From contig NZ_JAJTTH010000008.1 of assembly GCF_021341665.1 (NCBI RefSeq), positions 271,930 through 335,929 of the forward strand: a stretch of DNA of 64,000 nucleotides. Reading direction: 5' to 3'. Position 1 is the first letter of the stretch; each line of letters opens with the position of its first letter. Below are positions 43,873 to 52,170 of the stretch, in pieces. This stretch comes from Pseudomonas sp. Au-Pse12. GTDB taxonomy: Bacteria; Pseudomonadota; Gammaproteobacteria; Pseudomonadales; Pseudomonadaceae. The translations under genes and the position numbers were made by a program. Below the pieces are notes generated by a model. That model saw only the letters and a list, made by a program, of their open reading frames with translations. It searched no databases and was not told where the DNA came from.

Positions 43873-44210
43873 GAATGGACCGCCTCTACTCTTGTAATCC
43901 ATTGCGCAGGATTGCTCCATCTCCGACACTTGCCGGCCCTGCGGCTGCAAGCGGGCGAACTTACCAGATCAAACCAGAGCGCGCTACTCCCGGTTGTCGA
44001 GCCTATGTCCTGTATCGTCCATAGATATGGGAAAAGTCTGACATGGCTTGTTGATCGGTTCGTTCAATCATTGATTTTAGTCAAATCTGCGGGTTGTGTT
44101 TGCGTCTGTTGGCGCACGTAACAGACCGCTCGGATCAGCCTGGGTTCTCTCGGGCTTGATCAGATGGGTAGAATCGATCTTTTGCTCCCCCCTCGAATGA
44201 AGGAAGGCTA
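43873..44210. promoter_or_regulatory. Divergent control region of dksA and the aminotransferase
   Basis: A 338-base gap with no ORF that I believe. It must hold the dksA promoter (minus) and the aminotransferase promoter (plus). A good ribosome binding site (GAAGGAAGG) precedes ATG 44211. No operator or riboswitch structure was recognised. Confidence 0.4.
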
Positions 44211-45383
44211 ATGGCTCTGCCCTACAGTGCGCGCAGTCGCGCTATCGAACCTTTCCATGTCATGGCCTTGCTGGCTCGCGCCAATGAGTTGCAGGCCGCC
44301 GGCCATGACGTGATTCACCTGGAAATCGGCGAACCGGACTTCACCACCGCCGAGCCGATCATCAAGGCCGGGCAGGCGGCGCTGAGCTCCGGCAAGACGC
44401 GCTACACCGCGGCCCGCGGAATTCCCGAGCTGCGGGGAGCCATTTCCGGTTTCTATCAACAGCGTTATGGCCTGGATATCGACCCCGAGCGGATCATGAT
44501 CACTCCCGGCGGTTCCGGCGCCTTGCTGCTGACCAGCAGCCTGTTGGTCGACCCAGGCAAGCACTGGCTCCTGGCGGACCCGGGCTATCCGTGCAACCGG
44601 CATTTTCTGCGCCTGGTCGAGGGGGCTGCGCAGCTGGTCCCGGTTGGGCCGGAGGTGCGCTACCAACTGACGCCGGATCTGCTGGAGCGTTACTGGGATC
44701 ACGACAGCGTCGGCGCCCTGGTGGCCTCGCCAGCGAACCCCACCGGTACGGTCCTGAGTCGTGACGAGCTGGCGGGCCTGTCTGCCGCGGTCAAGGCGCG
44801 CAACGGGCATCTGGTGGTGGACGAGATCTACCACGGCCTGACCTATGGCACCGATGCCGCCAGCGTTCTGGAAGTGGATGACAGCGCCTTTGTCCTGAAC
44901 AGTTTTTCCAAGTATTTCGGCATGACCGGCTGGCGCCTGGGTTGGCTGGTGGCACCACCGGCCGCCGTGGGTGAGTTGGAGAAGTTGGCGCAGAACCTCT
45001 ATATCAGTGCGCCGAGCATGGCCCAGTACGCAGCCCTGGCCTGCTTCGAGCCGCAAACCATCGATATCCTGGAAGAGCGCCGCGCCGAATTCGGCCGTCG
45101 CCGGGATTTCCTGCTTCCGGCCTTGCGTGAGCTGGGTTTCGGCATTGCCGTGGAGCCTGAAGGCGCGTTCTACCTGTACGCGGACATCAGTGCCTTTGGT
45201 GGCGATGCCTTTGCCTTTTGCCGGCACTTCCTGGAAACCGAGCACCTGGCCTTTACCCCGGGCCTGGACTTCGGTCGGCATCAGGCTGGTCATCATGTGC
45301 GCTTTGCCTATACCCAGAGCCTGGAGCGCCTGCAGGAAGCGGTTGAGCGTATCGCTCGTGGCCTGCAGAGCTGGCAGGCCTGA
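44211..45383 (+). CDS. PLP-dependent class I/II aminotransferase
   Basis: A 390-residue fold-type I aminotransferase. Visible motifs are HLEIGEPDF near residue 35, the ITPGGSGALLL cofactor loop, SPANPTGTV near 178, DEIYHGLTY near 205 and the PLP-lysine in SFSKYFGMTGWRLGW near 240, plus HHVRFAY with the substrate-carboxylate arginine near 364. It could use aspartate, alanine or aromatic amino acids; the exact substrate is not decided by sequence. Its stop overlaps sfsA by one base (TGATG), and the pair lies divergent to dksA. Confidence 0.88.
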   Translation: MALPYSARSRAIEPFHVMALLARANELQAAGHDVIHLEIGEPDFTTAEPIIKAGQAALSSGKTRYTAARGIPELRGAISGFYQQRYGLDIDPERIMITPGGSGALLLTSSLLVDPGKHWLLADPGYPCNRHFLRLVEGAAQLVPVGPEVRYQLTPDLLERYWDHDSVGALVASPANPTGTVLSRDELAGLSAAVKARNGHLVVDEIYHGLTYGTDAASVLEVDDSAFVLNSFSKYFGMTGWRLGWLVAPPAAVGELEKLAQNLYISAPSMAQYAALACFEPQTIDILEERRAEFGRRRDFLLPALRELGFGIAVEPEGAFYLYADISAFGGDAFAFCRHFLETEHLAFTPGLDFGRHQAGHHVRFAYTQSLERLQEAVERIARGLQSWQA

Positions 45384-46096
45384 TGCGTTTCGATCCTCCC
45401 CTGGAAGAGGGGCGTCTGTTGCGCCGCTACAAGCGTTTCCTGGCGGACATCGAAACCACGACAGGCGAGTTGTTGACCATTCACTGTCCCAACACCGGCT
45501 CGATGCTCAATTGCATGGTCGAGGGCGGGCAGGTGTGGTTCAGCCGCTCCAATGACCCCAAGCGCAAGTTGCCGGGCACCTGGGAAATCAGCGAAACCCC
45601 TCAAGGTCGCCTGGCTTGCGTGAATACCGGGCGGGCCAATGGCTTGGTCGAGGAAGCCTTGCGGGCGGGGCTGATCAGTGAGTTGAGCGGCTTCACCGGG
45701 CTCAAGCGCGAGGTGCCTTACGGGCAGGAAAACAGCCGCATTGATTTTCGCCTGGACTACCCCGCAGGCCCGGCATACGTCGAAGTCAAAAGTGTCACCC
45801 TGGGGTTCGACGGCACGGCGGTGGCGGCGTTTCCCGATGCGGTGACTCAACGCGGCGCCAAGCACATGCGTGAACTGGCGAGCCTGGCACGGGAGGGCGT
45901 ACGTGCGGTTCAACTGTATTGCGTCAACCTTTCGGGCATCGACGCGGTGCGTCCCGCGCAGGAAATCGACCCGGGGTACGCCGCGGCCCTGCGTGAAGCT
46001 CGTGCGGCGGGGGTTGAGGTGCTGGCTTACGGTGTGCGTCTGACGGCCGAGGAAGTGTGCATCGACCGGCGCCTTGAGGTGCTGCTCGCGGGTTAG
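45383..46096 (+). CDS. sfsA: Sugar fermentation stimulation protein SfsA
   Basis: A 237-residue protein of the SfsA family, with an OB-like N-terminus and a nuclease-like fold. Conserved blocks are visible: HCPNTGSMLNCM, WEISETPQGRLACVNTGRAN, YVEVKSVTL and FPDAVTQRGAKHMREL. The function is not firmly known; in E. coli it affects maltose metabolism and sits next to dksA as here. Its 3' end overlaps the convergent Rieske gene by four bases. Confidence 0.93.
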   Translation: MRFDPPLEEGRLLRRYKRFLADIETTTGELLTIHCPNTGSMLNCMVEGGQVWFSRSNDPKRKLPGTWEISETPQGRLACVNTGRANGLVEEALRAGLISELSGFTGLKREVPYGQENSRIDFRLDYPAGPAYVEVKSVTLGFDGTAVAAFPDAVTQRGAKHMRELASLAREGVRAVQLYCVNLSGIDAVRPAQEIDPGYAAALREARAAGVEVLAYGVRLTAEEVCIDRRLEVLLAG

Positions 46097-46410
46097 AGGT
46101 CGACCCAGATCCCCTGGCTGTCTTCACGGCAGTCGATGCTCTGGAGGAACTGGCCGGCACAAGGGCCGGCCACGCATTCTCCACTCTCGATCAGAAACAG
46201 TGCGCCATGGGTGGCGCACTGGATGAGGCTGGAACTGGGGTCGAGGAACTGATCGGCTTGCCATTCCAGTGCCACGCCCCGGTGTGGGCAGCGATTGGCG
46301 TAGACATAGGCCTGCTGTTCGCGGCGTACGGCAAACAGCTTCAGCCCTGCGAGCTGGAAGCCGCGGCTGCCGGCTTCGGGCAGATCGCTCCCGGCGCAAA
46401 GAAATTTCAT
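46093..46410 (-). CDS. Rieske [2Fe-2S] ferredoxin-like protein
   Basis: A 105-residue small Rieske protein. The cluster ligands are in CPHRGVALEW and CATHGALFLIESG, with Cys-His pairs in the right spacing. Small free Rieske proteins act as electron carriers for oxygenases or stand alone; no oxygenase gene is nearby. ATG 46410 (MKFLCAGSDLP) is preferred to the longer frame. It is divergent from the haem transporter genes and has the Fur-like box between them. Confidence 0.85.
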   Translation of the reverse strand: MKFLCAGSDLPEAGSRGFQLAGLKLFAVRREQQAYVYANRCPHRGVALEWQADQFLDPSSSLIQCATHGALFLIESGECVAGPCAGQFLQSIDCREDSQGIWVDL

Positions 46411-46501
46411 GTCTATCCTCTTGGTCCGAAGGCTCTGCGTCCGGGCTGTCACTGTTTCTTTCCGGCGGCAGGATGAAACATGTCGGTGCTTGACGGCTAA
46501 A

Positions 46502-46516
46502 TGAAAACAATTATCA
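46502..46516. promoter_or_regulatory. Fur box upstream of phuT
   Basis: TGAAAACAATTATCA fits the 7-1-7 Fur model (TGATAAT n ATTATCA) with two mismatches. It lies 113 bases before the phuT start and 92 bases from the divergent Rieske gene. Iron control of haem uptake is well known in Pseudomonas. Confidence 0.6.
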
Positions 46517-46628
46517 AATGGCCGCCCCGCCCGTTACCGAACGCGTGTTCCTTTCGATGCCTGGCCTGTCCGGCATGTCACATGGATAGCCGCTTCGCGG
46601 GCCCTACTTTAATGAAGGAAATGTTCTT

Positions 46629-47504
46629 ATGCGCCTGAATGCCAGCGTGATTGCGCTCTGTGTCGGATTGCTGGCGAGCCAGTGGGCCACCGCCGATGAG
46701 TTGCCGCAGCGCTGGGTCAGCGCCGGTGGGGCCTTGTCCGAGTGGGTGACGGCCTTGGGGGCCGAGTCGAAGCTGGTGGGCGTCGATACCACGAGCCAAC
46801 ACCCGGAGTCGCTCAAGGCGCTGCCGAGCATAGGCTATCAGCGTCAGTTGTCGGCCGAAGGCATCCTCAGTTTGCGGCCGCAGATCCTGGTGGGCACCGA
46901 GGAAATGGGGCCGCCGCCGGTGCTTTCGCAAATCCGCAGCGCCGGGGTCAAGGTCGAATTGTTTTCCGCCCAGGCCGACCTGCCGACCTTGCAACATACC
47001 TTGCAGCACCTGGGCCGGTTGTTGGGGCGTGAACAGCAGGCCGGGCAACTGTTCCAGGGGTATCAGCAACAGCTTGAACAACAGCAGGCCTGGGTCGTCC
47101 AGGCTCAAAGGCAACACACGGCGCCTGGGGTGCTGTTGTTGCTCGGGCATGCCGGTGGCAAAACCTTGATTGCGGGCAGGGACACCGCCGCAGACTGGTT
47201 GTTGCAGCAGGCCGGCGCTCGCAACCTGGCCACTCATACCGGCTACAAGCCATTCTCGGTTGAGTCCCTGGCGGGTTTGAATCCGCAGGTGCTGGTGTTC
47301 TCCGATCGCAGCTTGACAGGGGATGCTGCCCGAGTTGCTCTGTTCAAGGAGAGCCCGGTGCTGGCGTCCACGCCGGCGGCCAAGGCCGGGCGCGTGGTGG
47401 AGCTGGACCCCACCTTGCTGGTGGGTGGCCTGGGCCCCCGTTTGCCTGACAGCCTGAAGCGTCTGTCGGGCGCCTTTTATCCCCAGGCCAAGCCGGCCCA
47501 ATGA
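46629..47504 (+). CDS. phuT: Haem ABC transporter periplasmic binding protein
   Basis: Binds haem in the periplasm and delivers it to the inner membrane permease. The 291-residue protein has a signal peptide ending near WATAD and the two-lobed TroA-like helical-backbone fold (VSAGGALSEWVTALGAESKLVGVD, and LNPQVLVFSDRSL). It opens a phuTUVW series with four-base and one-base overlaps downstream. The TonB receptor gene phuR and the haem chaperone phuS, neighbours in P. aeruginosa, are not in this window. Confidence 0.9.
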   Translation: MRLNASVIALCVGLLASQWATADELPQRWVSAGGALSEWVTALGAESKLVGVDTTSQHPESLKALPSIGYQRQLSAEGILSLRPQILVGTEEMGPPPVLSQIRSAGVKVELFSAQADLPTLQHTLQHLGRLLGREQQAGQLFQGYQQQLEQQQAWVVQAQRQHTAPGVLLLLGHAGGKTLIAGRDTAADWLLQQAGARNLATHTGYKPFSVESLAGLNPQVLVFSDRSLTGDAARVALFKESPVLASTPAAKAGRVVELDPTLLVGGLGPRLPDSLKRLSGAFYPQAKPAQ

Positions 47505-48538
47505 GTCGTCTGGTCAAACCCCGGACATTGTTTCTTGGGCTGGGAGGCTTGTGTCTTGTGGCGGTCTGGCTGTCCCTGGCGTTGGGGCCGGTCAGCCTGC
47601 CTTTGTTCGATACCGTGCGCGCTTCGCTGCGCCTGCTTGGCTTGCCGATAGACGGGCGGGGGCTGGAGCAGGCGGAGCTGATTCTTGGGCAGATTCGCTT
47701 GCCCCGGACTCTGCTCGGCCTGGCGGTGGGAGGGGTTCTGGCCCTTTCCGGCGTGGCCATGCAGGGACTGTTTCGCAATCCCCTGGCGGACCCGGGGCTG
47801 GTGGGGGTTTCCAGTGGTGCGGCGCTTGGCGCCGCGATTGCTATTGTCGGCGGTTCGATGTTCGGCGGCTTGCCGGAGGCTGTCGGTCCCTATCTGCTCT
47901 CGGTGTGCGCCTTTCTTGGGGGCCTGGGAGTCACCGCGCTGGTTTATCGCCTGGGGCGGCGCAATGGGCAGACCCATGTGGCAACCATGCTGCTGGCGGG
48001 GATTGCCCTGACCGCGTTGGCCAGTTCGGCCGTGGGGTTGTTCACCTATCTGGCGGACGATGCCACGTTGCGCACCCTGACTTTCTGGAATCTTGGCAGC
48101 CTGAACGGTGCCAGTTATCAGCGTTTGTGGCCTTTGCTGCTGGTGACCACGGTCGTTGCACTGTGGCTGCCGCGGCGGGCCAAAGCGCTGAATGCCCTGC
48201 TATTGGGTGAGTCTGAGGCCAAGCATCTGGGCATTGATGTCGAAGGCCTCAAGCGCGAGCTGGTGTTCTGTACCGCCCTTGGCGTAGGTGCCGCCGTGGC
48301 GGCTGCGGGGATGATCGGTTTTGTCGGCCTGGTGGTGCCGCACCTGGTGCGTCTGCTGTCGGGGCCGGATCACCGGACGTTGCTCCCGGCCTCGATCCTG
48401 GCCGGTGCCAGCCTGTTGCTGTTGGCCGACCTAGTGGCGCGTCTGGCCCTGGCCCCCGCCGAGTTGCCCATCGGCATCGTCACCGCCTTTATCGGCGCGC
48501 CGTTCTTTCTGTACCTGTTGTTGCGAGGGCGTGCCTGA
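47501..48538 (+). CDS. phuU: Haem ABC transporter permease
   Basis: A 345-residue FecCD-family permease with about ten membrane segments. Signatures include GQIRLPRTLLGLAVGGVLALSGVAMQGLFRNPLADPGLVGVSSGA at the front and GFVGLVVPHLVRLLSGPDHR with the ATPase-contact region towards the C-terminus. ATG 47501 overlaps the phuT stop by four bases. Confidence 0.93.
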   Translation: MSRLVKPRTLFLGLGGLCLVAVWLSLALGPVSLPLFDTVRASLRLLGLPIDGRGLEQAELILGQIRLPRTLLGLAVGGVLALSGVAMQGLFRNPLADPGLVGVSSGAALGAAIAIVGGSMFGGLPEAVGPYLLSVCAFLGGLGVTALVYRLGRRNGQTHVATMLLAGIALTALASSAVGLFTYLADDATLRTLTFWNLGSLNGASYQRLWPLLLVTTVVALWLPRRAKALNALLLGESEAKHLGIDVEGLKRELVFCTALGVGAAVAAAGMIGFVGLVVPHLVRLLSGPDHRTLLPASILAGASLLLLADLVARLALAPAELPIGIVTAFIGAPFFLYLLLRGRA

Positions 48539-49305
48539 TGTTGCGAGTCGAGAACCTGCATGTCCGGCGCGGCGGCAAAGACGTTCTGGCCGGTATCAAT
48601 CTGCAATTGCTGCCCGGGGAGGTTCTGGGCGTGCTGGGGCCCAATGGCGCAGGTAAAAGCAGCTTGCTGGGGGCCTTGAGTGGCGAGTTGGCTGCTCATC
48701 AGGGGCGTGTGCTGCTGGATGACCGGGAGCTGCTGCATTGGCCGGGCGTCGAGCGCGCGCAACGTCTGGCGGTACTGCCCCAGTCCTCAAGCCTGGATTT
48801 TGCCTTTCGCGTCGAGGAGGTCGTGGGGCTGGGGCGTTTGCCGCATCAGACTGGCCGGGTGCGTGACGAGGCGATCATCAACGCCGCTCTGAATGCTGCC
48901 GATGTAGCGCATCTGTCGGGGCGCAGTTATCTGGCACTGTCTGGAGGCGAGCGTCAGCGGGTACATTTGGCGCGGGTCCTGGCGCAACTGTGGCCGGGCC
49001 AGGCAGGGCACAACCTGCTGCTGGATGAGCCGACCTCGGCTCTCGATCCCTTGCACCAGCACATTACCTTGCAGGCTATTCGCGCCTTTGCCGATCGTGG
49101 CGCAGCGGTGCTGGTGATCCTGCATGACCTGAATCTGGCGGCGCGCTACTGTGACCGGGTCTTGCTGCTTGAAGGTGGGTGTCCGCATTCATTGGGGTCG
49201 CCTGCCACGGTATTGCGCCCTGAGCCGCTGAAGGCGGTGTTCGGCCTGGAAGTGCTGGTTCAGGCGCATCCTGAGCGGGGGCACCCGTTGATCATTGCCC
49301 GTTGA
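48538..49305 (+). CDS. phuV: Haem ABC transporter ATP-binding protein
   Basis: The energising subunit of haem import, 255 residues. Walker A is GPNGAGKSS, the signature is LSGGERQRVHLARVL, Walker B is LLLDEPTSALD and the switch histidine is in VILHDLNLAARYC. ATG 48538 overlaps the phuU stop by one base (TGATG). HmuV is the name of the same family in other genera. Confidence 0.93.
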   Translation: MLRVENLHVRRGGKDVLAGINLQLLPGEVLGVLGPNGAGKSSLLGALSGELAAHQGRVLLDDRELLHWPGVERAQRLAVLPQSSSLDFAFRVEEVVGLGRLPHQTGRVRDEAIINAALNAADVAHLSGRSYLALSGGERQRVHLARVLAQLWPGQAGHNLLLDEPTSALDPLHQHITLQAIRAFADRGAAVLVILHDLNLAARYCDRVLLLEGGCPHSLGSPATVLRPEPLKAVFGLEVLVQAHPERGHPLIIAR

Positions 49306-49323
49306 GGCGGTTTCAGGAGAAAC

Positions 49324-50190
49324 ATGATGCGTGCACTGCCGTTGTTGCTGGCCATGCTGCTGGTTGCTTGCCAAGGCAGGCCGGTGATCCTGCCGCCGCC
49401 GGTAACTCCGGGTGCGGGCGGCATCATTGATCTGCGCACTGCCCAGGCGTTGACCCCGGCCGAGCTGGTGGAGCGGCTGGCCCCGGTGCAGCGGGTGATT
49501 GTCGGTGAGCAGCATGACAACGCCGACCATCATGCCCTGCAGCTTTGGCTCTTGCGCTCTATGGCTCAGGTACGACCGCAGGGCAGTCTGCTGCTGGAGA
49601 TGCTGAACCCGGATCAACAACCAAGAGTCGATGAAGTACAGCGTTCTGTTGCAGGTCAGCGCCTGCCCGACAACCTGCCTGATGCACTGGCCTGGCAAGC
49701 GGGTTGGGACTGGAGCCTCTACGGTCCGCTGGTGAGCTTTGCCTTGCGTCAACCCTATCCCCTGCTCGCCGCTAATCTGGATCGCCAGGAGCTGCGGGCG
49801 GTCTACGCCAAAGCGCCAGCCCTGGTGGGAGAGCGGAGCAATGCGCGTTCGGTGACTGAGGCCTTGGCCGCGCAGATTCGTGATTCTCACTGTGGCCAGC
49901 TGCCCGAGAGCCAAGTGCCAGCGATGCTGGCGGTACAGCAGCAACGAGACCGGCGCATGGCCGAGCGCTTGCTGGCGGCCCCGGCTCCAGCGCTGTTGCT
50001 GGCCGGGGCGTTTCATGGGCGCAGGGATCTTGGCGTGCCTTTGCATCTGGCGGATCTGGACCGGAAGCAGGAAGTGGCGGTGCTGATTCTGGCGGAGCAG
50101 GGGCATCAGGTCGCTGCGGCGTCGGCCGACTACGTCTGGTACACGCCTCCTCAGCCGGCCAAGGATTATTGCGCGCAACTGCGGCGCTGA
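49324..50190 (+). CDS. phuW: ChaN-family haem-associated lipoprotein
   Basis: A 288-residue lipoprotein with the lipobox LLVAC (Cys16), 18 bases after phuV. The ChaN/DUF399 core is visible: VIVGEQHDNADHHALQLWLL, the GSLLLEML strand and LLLAGAFHGRRDLGVPLHL. Relatives such as ChaN from Campylobacter bind haem, and its place after the transporter suggests it presents haem to PhuT. Biochemical role inferred. Confidence 0.85.
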   Translation: MMRALPLLLAMLLVACQGRPVILPPPVTPGAGGIIDLRTAQALTPAELVERLAPVQRVIVGEQHDNADHHALQLWLLRSMAQVRPQGSLLLEMLNPDQQPRVDEVQRSVAGQRLPDNLPDALAWQAGWDWSLYGPLVSFALRQPYPLLAANLDRQELRAVYAKAPALVGERSNARSVTEALAAQIRDSHCGQLPESQVPAMLAVQQQRDRRMAERLLAAPAPALLLAGAFHGRRDLGVPLHLADLDRKQEVAVLILAEQGHQVAAASADYVWYTPPQPAKDYCAQLRR

Positions 50191-50211
50191 TCGGAGTGCC
50201 TTTCTACAGGC

Positions 50212-50325
50212 AAAAAAAGACCCGGCAAGAGCCGGGTCAAATAACCGTGATTAGCCTGATGAGGAGATAATCTGAGAGTCCGAACCACTGGTCTTCCAGG
50301 TTATCGACTGATCTCGCGACCAGTT
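50212..50325 (-). ncRNA. prrF: PrrF iron-responsive small RNA
   Basis: A Fur-repressed sRNA that silences mRNAs of iron-rich proteins when iron is scarce. On the minus strand the 114-base region starts AACTGGTCGCGAGATCAG and contains the highly conserved core ACTCTCAGATTATCTCCTC followed by ATCAGGCTAATCACGG and a terminator. It lies between phuW and the cbpA homologue, exactly where prrF1-prrF2 sit in P. aeruginosa. Only one copy is present here instead of a tandem pair. A strong Fur box lies directly upstream. The 5' end is predicted by similarity. Confidence 0.93.
50219..50238 (-). terminator. PrrF Rho-independent terminator
   Basis: GACCCGGC and GCCGGGTC form an eight-base stem with a four-base loop, followed on the minus strand by seven T. 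Confidence 0.93.
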
Positions 50326-50327
50326 GT

Positions 50328-50346
50328 GATAATCATAACGATTCTC
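50328..50346 (-). promoter_or_regulatory. Fur box of prrF
   Basis: GATAATCATAACGATTCTC matches the 19-base Fur consensus at about 15 positions. It ends two bases from the predicted PrrF start, so Fur binding would cover the promoter. No protein gene is placed to use it. Confidence 0.85.
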
Positions 50347-50423
50347 ATTTAGATGTCAACACGGCTTTTCAGATTTCTGCATATTTTGCCAAACACCTGT
50401 TTGGAATTGCCCTGAAGCAGGGC

Positions 50424-51224
50424 TCAGCCCGGGTTGCTCAAGGTCATGAGCCGGGTCACTTCCTTGTTCAGCAGGTCGATGCGGCGTGCCATGCTTTCGA
50501 TCAGGCTGTGAGCAATGCGTGGATTGCTCTGGGTCAGGCTGAGGAACTGGTCCTTGGGGATCAGCATGACTGTACTCGGTTCGCTGGCGATCACGCTGGC
50601 GCTGCGTTTCTCTCCCGTGAAGACCGCCATGGCGCCGAAAATCTCGTCTTTGGGAACGTCGCCCACCTTGTGGCCGTCGACAAAGGCCTGTGCATGGCCT
50701 TCCAGGATCACAAATACATGATCGGCTTCGTCTCCCTGGGCTATCAGCAGTTCGCCCGCTTCAACACGCTTGAAGCCGTTGTTGCTGCGCAATTCCGGAG
50801 GCTTGAGGCGAGCGATGGCATCGCAGAGCAGGGCGGTCTGACCGATCAGGTACTGCACTAACAGCTCAGAACGTTGTTCATCGGCATGGATGTGCTGAAA
50901 AACATCGGTTCTCAAATAGGGCGTCAACTGCAGGGGCGTGTCGCAGTACAGGTGCCATTGCGGGGGGGCAATGCCGCGCCGTAGCCCGACCAGATCTCCC
51001 TCATGCAGATAGAACAAGGGCCGCTCTTCAACACGGGCCTGGATCACGCCACTTTCCAGCAGGAACAATTGGTTGTCGGGCAATACGCTGGACAGTTGCT
51101 CCGTGGGGCCAAACTCCAGTACCGGACCGCAGGGCGAAAGCCCGTCCAGCAATTGCACCGGGATGCTTTGCAGTCGATTGATCAAGGCGTCGGCGTAAGC
51201 CGGTTGTTCCCCCAGTAGATACAT
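50424..51224 (-). CDS. cbpA: Cyclic nucleotide-binding domain protein, CbpA homologue
   Basis: A 266-residue cytoplasmic protein without a DNA-binding domain. The C-terminal part (about residues 145-240) is a CAP-type cyclic nucleotide-binding domain (KRVEAGELLIAQGDEADHVFVILEGHAQAF, then EIFGAMAVFTGEKRSASVIASEPS with the phosphate-binding region). The N-terminal part is a degenerate second copy. The gene is the neighbour of prrF as in P. aeruginosa (PA4704, cbpA). Role unknown. Confidence 0.85.
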   Translation of the reverse strand: MYLLGEQPAYADALINRLQSIPVQLLDGLSPCGPVLEFGPTEQLSSVLPDNQLFLLESGVIQARVEERPLFYLHEGDLVGLRRGIAPPQWHLYCDTPLQLTPYLRTDVFQHIHADEQRSELLVQYLIGQTALLCDAIARLKPPELRSNNGFKRVEAGELLIAQGDEADHVFVILEGHAQAFVDGHKVGDVPKDEIFGAMAVFTGEKRSASVIASEPSTVMLIPKDQFLSLTQSNPRIAHSLIESMARRIDLLNKEVTRLMTLSNPG

Positions 51225-51237
51225 TTGGCTCTGCCAG

Positions 51238-51510
51238 TCAGTTCTTGTGACGAGAGGAAATAGCGTCCAACTGTTTGTTCAATGCCTCTTTGCGTTCAGC
51301 CGGAAGGTCGTTCCAGTGCATGTCCATCAGGGCTCCCTCGATGGCGTAGAGCAGGACTTTGGAGGCGCGAAAACCACGGGTACGCACGGCTCGGTATGCA
51401 TCCACCGCCCCCAGGCGTCGCAAGTCGGAAGCGCTATGGATGCCCACTGCATGCAGCCATTGCGCAGATGTCTTGCCAAGGTTCTTCAGGTGTTGCAGTT
51501 CATCATTCAT
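51238..51510 (-). CDS. TfoX C-terminal domain protein
   Basis: A 90-residue protein consisting only of the TfoX/Sxy C-terminal helix-hairpin-helix type domain (LKNLGKTSAQWLHAVGIHSASDLRRLGAVDAYRAV). The N-terminal domain of competence regulator TfoX is missing, so a direct role in competence is not implied. It precedes the cbpA homologue by 13 bases on the same strand. Confidence 0.88.
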   Translation of the reverse strand: MNDELQHLKNLGKTSAQWLHAVGIHSASDLRRLGAVDAYRAVRTRGFRASKVLLYAIEGALMDMHWNDLPAERKEALNKQLDAISSRHKN

Positions 51511-51732
51511 TAAGCCTCCTGGCGATGGCCGAAGGGTCAGTGGGCAGCCTCAGAGAAGTGTAGCGCTCAGTAGAAAACGCGCTGTTCTTTGGTCGGGTTT
51601 GGCGCAAATGCTTCTAAGGCGAGGCAGCCAAGGCTCGATAACTGGCGTATTCAGGCCTTGTGCAGAAGGGGGAGGGGCAGAGCTACAGTCCGGCGCGCAG
51701 CGGGGCGCCGGACAGGGCAGGCGCTGGATGCT

Positions 51733-52077
51733 TCAGCGGGTGTTGTAACGCAGGCGCGTGCCGAAGTTGACCGACATGAGGATCTCGTCGGCGGTCAGTT
51801 CGACCGGGAAGTAGGCGCCGGAGATCTGTGCATGGGCCAGGCTTGCGCCCTCCATCGAGGCGTCGCGCAGGTCCAGGCCGCGCAGGTCGGCGGAACGGAA
51901 GTAGGCGTCAGTGAAGTCGATGCCCTGGGCGTTCAACTGTCGCAGGTCGAGGCCGCGGAAATCTCCGCCGCGCATGTCGACAGGCTTGTCTTTCGGACGC
52001 TCGCGGTTGAAACCGACGATGTCGTCCTTATGCAGCAGGGCGTAAAGCGGAGTATCCAGAAGTTTCGGTTGGCTCAT
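51733..52077 (-). CDS. Pentapeptide-repeat protein
   Basis: A 114-residue protein with a short run of pentapeptide repeats (about residues 33-85: FRGLDLRQLNAQGIDFTDAY then FRSADLRGLDLRDASMEGAS). These form a right-handed quadrilateral beta helix. ATG 52077 (MSQPKLLDTPLY) is preferred over the longer frame. The repeat tract is too short for a typical gyrase-protecting Qnr protein. Function unknown. Confidence 0.8.
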   Translation of the reverse strand: MSQPKLLDTPLYALLHKDDIVGFNRERPKDKPVDMRGGDFRGLDLRQLNAQGIDFTDAYFRSADLRGLDLRDASMEGASLAHAQISGAYFPVELTADEILMSVNFGTRLRYNTR

Positions 52078-52170
52078 GGCGACGTCACCAGTGTTGGATT
52101 TATGACGCCAGTATAGTGCCACTGTTTTTCAGCCGTGAAGTCTTTGCCACTTCACGGCTGAAATAACCGT

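Noticed and set aside
50219..50238. Terminator of phuW on the plus strand
   Set aside because: The T-run is on the minus strand side only; on the plus strand AAATAACC follows, so it serves PrrF.
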